Shown here in pieces: positions 8,009 to 13,252 of a stretch of 13,252 bases of DNA. Made by a program: the position numbers and the translations under genes. The notes beneath the pieces are model-generated. The model worked only from the letters and a program-made list of their open reading frames with translations, ran no database searches and was not told the origin of the DNA. Origin of the DNA: CAYWNA01 sp964459305 (GTDB taxonomy: Bacteria > Planctomycetota > Planctomycetia > Pirellulales > Pirellulaceae); the NCBI GenBank assembly GCA_964459305.1, contig CAYWNA010000325.1, positions 1 to 13,252 on the forward strand, given 5' to 3'. Within the stretch, counting starts at the first letter, position 1. The number at the start of each line of letters is the position of its first letter.

Positions 8009-10281
8009 CAGTGAACCGTGGTTGTGCGTCTGGATTGCAATGTGATAGAGAGGCAACGCAAGCCGTGTGCCAATCGAGCATCGCCTAGCGACCGGACAAG
8101 CAGGAATGCGAACAATCTCAGTCGCGCGAGGCGGCGGTTGGCACGTTTGCGGGGGTAGGGAAGAGGCCACAGCCGCAGGGATTGGGCCAAGTGAGAAAAG
8201 GCGGGCCAGCCGCTACGTCGCCCGGCGGCCCATTGGTAATGCACGTACGACCGCTCCCGGCGGCTCGCAATGACCCCGAAAAAGCGGGCATACCGCCGGA
8301 CAACGCGAAGCATGCACGTGCAGTCTACGTCGATATCGGAATGGGAAAGCGATTCGGGCCTCACGACGACAGTCGTCAGCGGCGAGGCAAGAAAGAAGGC
8401 CCCTGTCGCCATTAACAAGCGAATCCAGAGATCTCGGTCTTCGGCAGTGGTGAGCGTCTCGTCAAAACGAAATTCGTTCAGGAGATGTCTTCTCGCGACG
8501 ACGGTTGGCGTGGAGATGTTTCTGGCGAAATCAAGTGTGTCCGCGCCATGCGAGCGGATGACCCTGCCGCAATGCCGTTCCTCGTTACCGGCAGTTTTTA
8601 CGGGAGTACCCTTGGCATCCTGTACGATATACCGGCTTGCCGCGAGCCCCACTTCGGAATTCTCCTGGAAGATGCTCACAAAACGCTCCAACTTGTCCGG
8701 CATCCACCAGTCGTCCGCGTCAAGAAACGCAACAAGATCGCCGCGAGCCAGTTCGACGCCCCGGTTGCGCGATGCTGCCGCCCCCCCATGCGTCTGACGG
8801 GCGCAGGTTGCGCGGGTACCGTACCGTTGCAGTAGGGGCACCAGATCATCGGGGCTTTCGTCGTCGATCACAAGGATTTCCAGTGGTTGGTGCGTCTGGC
8901 TGATCACGCTGTCGATCGCGCGGCAGATGGTCTCGTGCGCTTGATACGCTGGAATGACGACGCTGACCGTCGGAGCCTCCTGGGACGGTGGGTCGCTCAT
9001 GCTCGAAGCATCCTCCGAAAGGTATCTTCCCCTCGACTCTGTATTAGAACCTCTGATTCGCCCTAGCTGCGCTCGCCAGAACACGGGGATTTCCGCACTC
9101 TGGCGAGTGCAGCTACGGGTCTTCAAACAAGGCATGGTATGCGTCTGCAAGATCTGGGCAACCTTGTGGCGTACCTCGCTTCGCGCCTGGTCGGATGCTT
9201 GGATCAGTCGCTGACTCAGTGATGTCCGTTCCCGCAGCACACGGCGAAGGCACGCAGCGGCGCTCTCTGCTTCGAGGCCGGATACCGGCAGGCAGAAGTC
9301 GTCCAATCCGAAAGCCTGATACAGTCGCGTCACTTTGGGGTCGTAGGCCAGGCCAATGGCCGGCACACCTAACGCGAAAGAAAATACCGAAGCGTGAAAC
9401 GGTTGCGCGAGCACGCAGTCCAGACCGCAGATCGCCGTTTGCAGACGTTCCACGCTGGGATCGATCATCTCCTCCACCTCGATATCGGCGAGCCGCAAGT
9501 CGGCCGCGAAGCGTCGAATGACCGGTCGGTCGTCGTCCGCAAACGCCATCGCTGTGACGCGAATCTTCCCCTTCACTGCAAAGGAACGAATCGCCTTGAC
9601 GAGCGTCGAGGGCAGACGGCCCGTGACGGCGGCGAAACAGCGGTGCTTGCGTGGAAGAGACTTGATCGCTACGCCGATGCGCAGGACTTCGTCTGCCGAC
9701 CGAGGGGCCACGTGGCCAGAGTGCAGCCGAGCCCAATCCAGCGAGAAGACCAGATCGGGCGCCCAACTCGCCGCCACGACGTTGGGAGCCATACGCGAGG
9801 CGATTTCGAGGGCCCGGGGATCACGAAACACAAGAGTATCCGTATCGGCTAGAGCCCGGCGAAGGATGCACTTTCCCCACCACGACGTCGGTTGCTGAGC
9901 ACCGACACCGAGCGAGATGACTCGCTTTCCCATACGGCGAGCAAGGTGCATGCGATAGAACATCCCAAGGGTCGCCGAAATCCCGACCGTGTCACGGAAC
10001 AGCTCGCCTCCGCCCAGGATGAAAACATCGCATTTTCGAATCTCGCGCATCGTTTCAAACAGCAGTCCTTTTCCAATCGCACCGTACACGGACCTTCCAA
10101 ATGGGTTAACTTGGAGGGCGGCTCTCAAACCGTGAACTGCTTCGGTCGAATACGGATCGGATGAGAAAGCCACGATCTCCGCGCTATCATCGTGTTGGCG
10201 AACGAGCTGACAAACGGCCTTCAAGAGGCACTCGTCGCCAACATTTCCGTCGCCGTAGCAGCCATCGACTAGATAGCGCAT
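8008..10281 (-). CDS. Polysaccharide pyruvyl-transferase domain joined in frame to a GT2 glycosyltransferase
   Basis: A single 757-residue frame with two domains usually found as separate proteins. Residues 1-385 look like the CsaB/WcaK pyruvyl-transferase family, which moves pyruvate from phosphoenolpyruvate to a sugar as a ketal: MRYLVDGCYGDGNVGDE at the N-terminus, LGGGELFRD (89-97), and FHASVFSFALGVP (295-307) with the characteristic His296. Residues 388-407 are encoded by an inverted repeat (9061-9119). Residues 437-650 are a GT2 domain: IPAYQA (443-448), IDDES (472-476), FLDADDWW (519-526) as the DxD site, and AEDRDLW (613-619) with the catalytic acid; a basic, partly hydrophobic tail follows. 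Met428 (ATG at 9000) begins a normal GT2 N-terminus and has GGAGG 11 nt before it, so a separate 330-residue GT2 may also be made. The start at 10281 is the family start and overlaps the flippase by 13 nt; a GTG at 10311 is less likely. Confidence 0.85.
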   Translation of the reverse strand: MRYLVDGCYGDGNVGDECLLKAVCQLVRQHDDSAEIVAFSSDPYSTEAVHGLRAALQVNPFGRSVYGAIGKGLLFETMREIRKCDVFILGGGELFRDTVGISATLGMFYRMHLARRMGKRVISLGVGAQQPTSWWGKCILRRALADTDTLVFRDPRALEIASRMAPNVVAASWAPDLVFSLDWARLHSGHVAPRSADEVLRIGVAIKSLPRKHRCFAAVTGRLPSTLVKAIRSFAVKGKIRVTAMAFADDDRPVIRRFAADLRLADIEVEEMIDPSVERLQTAICGLDCVLAQPFHASVFSFALGVPAIGLAYDPKVTRLYQAFGLDDFCLPVSGLEAESAAACLRRVLRERTSLSQRLIQASDQARSEVRHKVAQILQTHTMPCLKTRSCTRQSAEIPVFWRAQLGRIRGSNTESRGRYLSEDASSMSDPPSQEAPTVSVVIPAYQAHETICRAIDSVISQTHQPLEILVIDDESPDDLVPLLQRYGTRATCARQTHGGAAASRNRGVELARGDLVAFLDADDWWMPDKLERFVSIFQENSEVGLAASRYIVQDAKGTPVKTAGNEERHCGRVIRSHGADTLDFARNISTPTVVARRHLLNEFRFDETLTTAEDRDLWIRLLMATGAFFLASPLTTVVVRPESLSHSDIDVDCTCMLRVVRRYARFFGVIASRRERSYVHYQWAAGRRSGWPAFSHLAQSLRLWPLPYPRKRANRRLARLRLFAFLLVRSLGDARLAHGLRCLSITLQSRRTTTVH
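9012..9016 (-). promoter_or_regulatory. Internal ribosome binding site before the GT2 domain
   Basis: GGAGG on the minus strand lies 11 nt upstream of an in-frame ATG at 9000 (residue 428 of the long ORF). The ATG is followed by the usual start of a GT2 protein. The spacing is slightly long but workable. It suggests the GT2 domain was, or still is, translated by itself. Confidence 0.5.
9061..9119. repeat. Near-perfect inverted repeat at the domain junction
   Basis: The arms at 9064-9080 and 9099-9115 are 17 bp each with one mismatch (9071 against 9108) and an 18-nt loop. CCC (9061-9063) and GGG (9117-9119) extend the stem past a one-base bulge at 9116. Inside the loop CGG and CCG can also pair. 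The element is fully translated in the minus-strand frame (residues 388-407) without a stop. It begins where the pyruvyl-transferase domain ends. No T-run follows on the minus strand. Size and shape suit a REP-like or small non-autonomous mobile element; a family search would be needed to confirm it. Confidence 0.7.
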
Positions 10282-11789
10282 CGAGATGGATCTCCATGGT
10301 TTCGCTTCCACCGCAGACCGGGTCGCTCGACAACAAGGACTACCAACGCCAGGTAGAATGCGGTGAACGAAGCGCCGTACGCGACAAGATCAAGCCAGCC
10401 TGCAACCGGACGCCACGAAACGATCACGGCAAGCAAGATGCATGGGATCGCGGTGGCAAGCACGGTGGGGCCAACGACCGCTCGCACGCAGCGACTCACG
10501 GAAGTATTCGTCAGCCGGCAACCGCATAGGAGAGGAAAGATACCTTCCGCCAGAGCATCTGCCACCGCGACCACGACACATACGCCAACGACGCCAAACG
10601 AATTGATCACCAGCGGTGCGAATGCGACTGCTGCAACTCCTTGAAGGATGCTTGCCCGGGCCAGAATCTTGTGCTTCGCCTGGGCCGTGATGATGCTGCG
10701 AGTAACAACCTGAGACATACCAATGCACCGTCCAATTGCCAGAACGACAAGCAATTGGTGGGCCACTTCGAAATCTGGGCCGACCCACAAGGAAATCAGC
10801 GGTTTTCCCAACATGACGAACAAAGCGAAGAATAATCCGGCTACCGCCAGGCTGTACTTTCCGCCGACGAGCAGCAACTCTCTCTGCCGGTTGCGGGCGT
10901 CACGAGCGTGCAGCGCGGTGGCGACCGGTGTGATCACTCCGCTGGCGGCCACGAGGATCGATGTGGCGCAGGACAGCAGGCGCGCCGCAATGGAAAGCGG
11001 TGCCACTTGAGCTACTCCGACCAGCAAACCAACCAGCAGCGGCGTGATCTTGGAAGGAATCATCGAGGCCGCGGATCGGATCGAATTCCAAATACCAAAG
11101 GAGAACAGTTCCCGCGTTCTGCGCGGAGTTACGTACCTCAGGCCTAAATGCAAAAACGGCTCGTCGCGCACCGCCAAAACGGCTTTGGCGAAACCGCTGA
11201 ACAACGTGATCGCCAACGTGACCGCGGCCAGTGCGATCAGACCTCCGTCAAACGCCACCACGGTCGCTGCCAAGACGCCGCGAAGCACTTCGGCGGGTAT
11301 GCGAATCAAGTTCAAGTGATCGAAACGCTCGCAACCCCAAAGCACTCCCTCGAACACTTTCAGCGGCAACAGCAATGCCAGATGAACGCCTGCGAGGCAT
11401 AAGGCGATTCGGATTGCCGAAAACTCGCTGGGCGCAAACTCGTCGCCGATCGACCCAGGAGCCAAATATCCTGCGCCAAAGACGCCCAGCATGCCGATCA
11501 GCCCCGCGCCGAGCAGCATCGCCAAAGCCGTATTCACGATCTCACACACTGCCTGGCGGTCCTGCTTGGCTCGGTAGAAGGCGACGTAGCGGCCGACCGA
11601 ACCGCGGATGCCAAGGTCCAAGAGACCGAAGTAGCCGGTCAGTGAACCGATCATCACCCACACGCCGTAGTGACTGGCGCCAAGCTGCCGGATCAGGTAG
11701 GGACACAGGAGAAAAGCGACGGCGGCATCGACGAAGATCCCCGCCCAATTCCAATTCAGGTTGCGCAATATCTGTGATTTCGATCTCAT
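10269..11789 (-). CDS. Wzx-type polysaccharide flippase (MOP superfamily)
   Basis: A 506-residue, very hydrophobic inner-membrane protein with about 12-14 predicted membrane segments, as in Wzx/RfbX flippases that move lipid-linked repeat units to the outer face. The N-terminus has the family pattern: YLIRQLGASHYGVWVM near residues 32-47, then GYFGLLDLGIRGSVGRYVA near 53-71. Further family features are a central loop with FSFGIWNS and the LISLWVG motif before the second half. The start at 11789 shares one base with the upstream stop (TGATG), and GGGAGGGG sits directly before it; ATG at 11801 would lie on that ribosome site and is less likely. The next gene starts 13 nt before its stop. The neighbourhood (polymerase, pyruvyl-transferase, several glycosyltransferases) supports Wzx rather than a drug/MATE exporter. 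The substrate cannot be read from sequence. Confidence 0.88.
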   Translation of the reverse strand: MRSKSQILRNLNWNWAGIFVDAAVAFLLCPYLIRQLGASHYGVWVMIGSLTGYFGLLDLGIRGSVGRYVAFYRAKQDRQAVCEIVNTALAMLLGAGLIGMLGVFGAGYLAPGSIGDEFAPSEFSAIRIALCLAGVHLALLLPLKVFEGVLWGCERFDHLNLIRIPAEVLRGVLAATVVAFDGGLIALAAVTLAITLFSGFAKAVLAVRDEPFLHLGLRYVTPRRTRELFSFGIWNSIRSAASMIPSKITPLLVGLLVGVAQVAPLSIAARLLSCATSILVAASGVITPVATALHARDARNRQRELLLVGGKYSLAVAGLFFALFVMLGKPLISLWVGPDFEVAHQLLVVLAIGRCIGMSQVVTRSIITAQAKHKILARASILQGVAAVAFAPLVINSFGVVGVCVVVAVADALAEGIFPLLCGCRLTNTSVSRCVRAVVGPTVLATAIPCILLAVIVSWRPVAGWLDLVAYGASFTAFYLALVVLVVERPGLRWKRNHGDPSRCAI

Positions 11790-12217
11790 CACCCCTCCCA
11801 TCGCACTAGCATGCGTGACGAGACCTCCAGGAAAACAAGTGCCCCAACGCCAATCGCAGACAGCCGCGCCATCAGGCCCGGACTGAACCGCCAGGGCCAC
11901 GACGCCGTTTCTTCCGAGGGCTCGGTCTGGGCGAGATACGCCGCCGCCAAGGCGAAGACCATGTACGTGGGAACGATATAGACACGGGACAGGAACATGA
12001 TTCCGGCTGCGTAGGCACAGACCATGGCGAGCAGGTAGGGCCGGAACCGTCGCATTTCCGGATCTTGGATGGACGCTTGGTGTTTTCTCAGGCTGTAGAG
12101 TTGCGCGATGGCCAGGAACACCATGCTCACGAACAGCGTACCACCGATGAGGCCCAATTCTGCGAAGGCATGAACGAATGAGTTGTGAGCGACCAGCCGC
12201 GTATGTTCAATCAGCAT
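11789..12217 (-). pseudogene. C-terminal part of the frameshifted Wzy/O-antigen-ligase-like gene
   Basis: A 142-codon frame holding the C-terminal end of the polymerase/ligase whose N-terminal part lies at 12211-13143 in another frame. LVAHNSFVHAFAELGLIGG (about residues 8-26) is the conserved His-Asn loop at the end of the Wzy_C/O-antigen ligase domain. Membrane segments follow at about 22-41, 63-86, 89-96 and 118-132. The ATG at 12217 is probably not a start: it corresponds to the Met in the expected G-x-G-x-G-M run. The open frame extends a little upstream and meets the other frame at 12230-12236. It ends in the TGATG overlap with the flippase. Alone it lacks most of the membrane domain and should not function. 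If the frameshift is a sequence error, the whole gene is a normal 451-residue protein. Confidence 0.8.
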
Positions 12218-13143
12218 ACCTTGCCCGACGCCAAAATCGGATACTCCCGCAGCAGCGCCAGTGCCTCACGCCACAACTGGATGCGATGTTGGCCGGTTCC
12301 AACGGCCACCTCGATCTGGGTCATCCGGCCTCCGAACAACATCAGCACCACAGGTGCACCAGCCAACGCCAAAAGAATCGATCTACGGATTCCCAGTCGA
12401 GTGACCGATAGCACACCCACCGCCGTCATCAGGCACAAGAAACCGCCTCGCGATTTCGTTTCGATAAATGCCGCGAAAAACAGAAGCATAGGTAGCAGCC
12501 AGAAGGACCTTATCGGGCCGGCACCGGGCGTGTTGAATCGGTACAGGCCCAACAACATCGCCATGGTGAGCATGAGGCAGACATCGTTCGGGTCGTTGAA
12601 AATCCCCGTACTGCAGAGGCGGGGAAATGCGCTCACCTCGCCGGTCGCCGCATCAACCTCGCGCTGTTCGTAGGCCGCCAAGGCGGGGATGTCGATGAAG
12701 TGGTGATACTGCAGCAGGGCCAACGAGGACGCGACCATCGTGAACAACACGATACACGTCAAGAAACGCTGTAGCTTTGGGGCGGTATCGACGTTGGCAA
12801 GAAACAGCAGGTAGTACAGGACGAGCTTGAAAAACACGAACCCCGAGGTCAGGGCACCCCACATGAACACATGACGGAGGTGGGACAATACGACGGCCAA
12901 GAGCAAACCGAGAACGCATAGCGTGATGGGCCGTCTGGCAAGCGATCGGATTCCCAATTGGGACAACACCACTGGATAGGCGGTCGCGGTACAGATCAAG
13001 ATTACGACCAGATACAGCCGATACGGCTGCAGGCCTTCGATCAGTTCCGCCGGCCGGACGAAGAGGATTGCATTCAGCAGAATAAAGAGCGCGTAGGCCA
13101 CGCATGTCCCCTTTCCAATCGCATCTACGGCACGGCCGGTCAT
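12211..13143 (-). pseudogene. N-terminal part of the frameshifted Wzy/O-antigen-ligase-like gene
   Basis: A 310-residue frame with about nine hydrophobic segments, starting MTGRAVDAIGKG and ending shortly after LWREALALLREYPIL. It belongs to the Wzy/WaaL (O-antigen ligase domain) type, which polymerises repeat units or attaches glycan on the outer face of the inner membrane. STGIFNDPNDVCL near 177-189 and ETKSRGGFL near 228-236 are family signatures, and the GTGQHRIQLW run leads into the conserved region before the final His-Asn loop. The frame then reads ASGKVC and stops at 12211. Adding one G in the coding strand at 12231-12232 gives YPILGVGQGM and joins the C-terminal part, for a usual 451 residues. 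The start at 13143 overlaps the upstream stop as ATGA and has only a weak ribosome site. Between Wzx and the glycosyltransferases, Wzy is favoured over a ligase. Confidence 0.82.
12230..12236 (-). other. Frameshift site in the Wzy-like gene (one base missing)
   Basis: The coding strand reads ATTTTGGCGTCGGG. The expected product needs ATTTTGGGCGTCGGG, so one G is missing beside a run of four T. One extra G turns ILASGK into ILGVGQGM and restores the family consensus up to the His-Asn loop. No classic X-XXY-YYZ slippery heptamer in the right phase is present. A homopolymer sequencing error or a recent real mutation are the simplest explanations. Confidence 0.8.
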
Positions 13144-13252
13144 TGGACTTCAACATTTGCAGGGTGGGCCAAGTCTTCGCGGCCCACCGGAATAGACCCT
13201 CGATTCTGGTAGGCTCCGTCGCCCGATCGATGCACGAGTGATCGCCTGGCAC
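13140..13252 (-). CDS. 3' end of an unrecognised upstream gene
   Basis: A frame open from the right edge for 37 codons, ending in TGA at 13142-13140, which overlaps the polymerase ATG as ATGA. The overlap is typical of coupled genes in this cluster and is the main reason to prefer this frame. The residues visible end with SIPVGREDLAHPANVEVQ; I do not recognise them. The palindrome at 13163-13188 lies within it. A second frame ends in TGA a few bases earlier and a third stays open into the polymerase, so the choice is tentative. It could instead be non-coding leader. Confidence 0.35.
   Translation of the reverse strand, partial: ARRSLVHRSGDGAYQNRGSIPVGREDLAHPANVEVQ
13163..13188. repeat. Palindrome upstream of the Wzy-like start
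   Basis: GGTGGGCC (13163-13170) and GGCCCACC (13181-13188) form a perfect 8-bp stem with a 10-nt loop. The near end lies 19 nt upstream of the start at 13143. No T-run follows on the minus strand. It may be a repeat element, a hairpin modulating polymerase expression, or part of the coding end of the previous gene. Confidence 0.55.

Noticed and set aside
9061..9119. Rho-independent terminator between the two domains
   Set aside because: The stem is strong, but no T-run follows on the minus strand and the sequence is open reading frame throughout.
9113..9766. 217-codon minus-strand frame
   Set aside because: It is an alternative frame of the pyruvyl-transferase coding region, with Arg/Gly/Ser-rich composition and no family motif.
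10757..10764. Second copy of the GGTGGGCC arm inside the flippase gene
   Set aside because: It has no close perfect partner arm and lies in conserved coding sequence; probably chance.
11231..11809. 192-codon plus-strand frame
   Set aside because: It is antisense to the flippase and extremely Arg/Ser/Pro-rich, as expected from the complement of hydrophobic codons.
12225..12240. Programmed ribosomal frameshift in the Wzy-like gene
   Set aside because: The phase does not give a slippery X-XXY-YYZ heptamer and I see no clear stimulatory structure; a missing G beside a T-run is simpler.
12653..13252. Long minus-strand frame of about 199 codons entering from the right edge
   Set aside because: It lies out of frame over the membrane domain of the Wzy-like gene, is rich in Arg, Cys and Pro, and has no domain; it is a shadow of that gene.
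1..13252. CRISPR arrays, tRNA or rRNA genes, transposase genes
   Set aside because: No regularly spaced direct repeats, no RNA gene-like stretches and no transposase-like frame were seen; nearly all sequence is explained by coding regions.

Overview
The window is almost wall-to-wall coding on the minus strand. It reads as one extracellular polysaccharide (EPS/capsule/O-antigen type) gene cluster, transcribed from the right edge towards the left. The fairly high GC content, the twin-arginine-exported sugar-hydrolase-like protein at the left end and the mix of families suggest a Gram-negative environmental bacterium. A planctomycete would fit, but this is inference: no rRNA or taxonomic marker lies in the window.

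In transcription order the genes are: the 3' end of an unrecognised gene (13252-13140); a Wzy/O-antigen-ligase-like polymerase broken by a single-base frameshift (13143-11789); a Wzx-type flippase (11789-10269); one long ORF joining a polysaccharide pyruvyl-transferase domain to a family 2 glycosyltransferase (10281-8008); a GT4 glycosyltransferase (8008-6854); a CapK/phenylacetate-CoA-ligase-like adenylate-forming enzyme (6831-5473); two more GT4-type transferases (5440-4121 and 4128-2674); a membrane GT2 transferase (2671-1508); and a NodB-like polysaccharide deacetylase-type protein (1451-342). A Tat-signal protein with the start of a GH43-like propeller (241-1, cut by the edge) follows, with a plausible promoter of its own. 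Most junctions overlap or are separated by a few bases (ATGA, TGATG, 8-13 nt overlaps, 2-56 nt gaps), so 13252-342 looks like one operon. No stretch over 300 bases lacks a gene.

The transferases would build a lipid-linked repeat unit. The deacetylase, pyruvyl-transferase and perhaps the adenylate-forming enzyme would modify it. The flippase would export it and the Wzy-like protein would polymerise or ligate it. The initiating phosphoglycosyl transferase, the Wzz/Wza export parts and any exosortase are not visible here.

No wholly new system is evident. The most unusual signals are structural. A near-perfect 17-bp inverted repeat sits exactly where the pyruvyl-transferase domain meets the GT2 domain and is translated as linker. 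A second, GC-rich palindrome encodes the poorly conserved-looking tail of a GT4 gene. A third palindrome lies just upstream of the polymerase start. The polymerase frameshift is restored by adding one G in the coding strand at 12231-12232.
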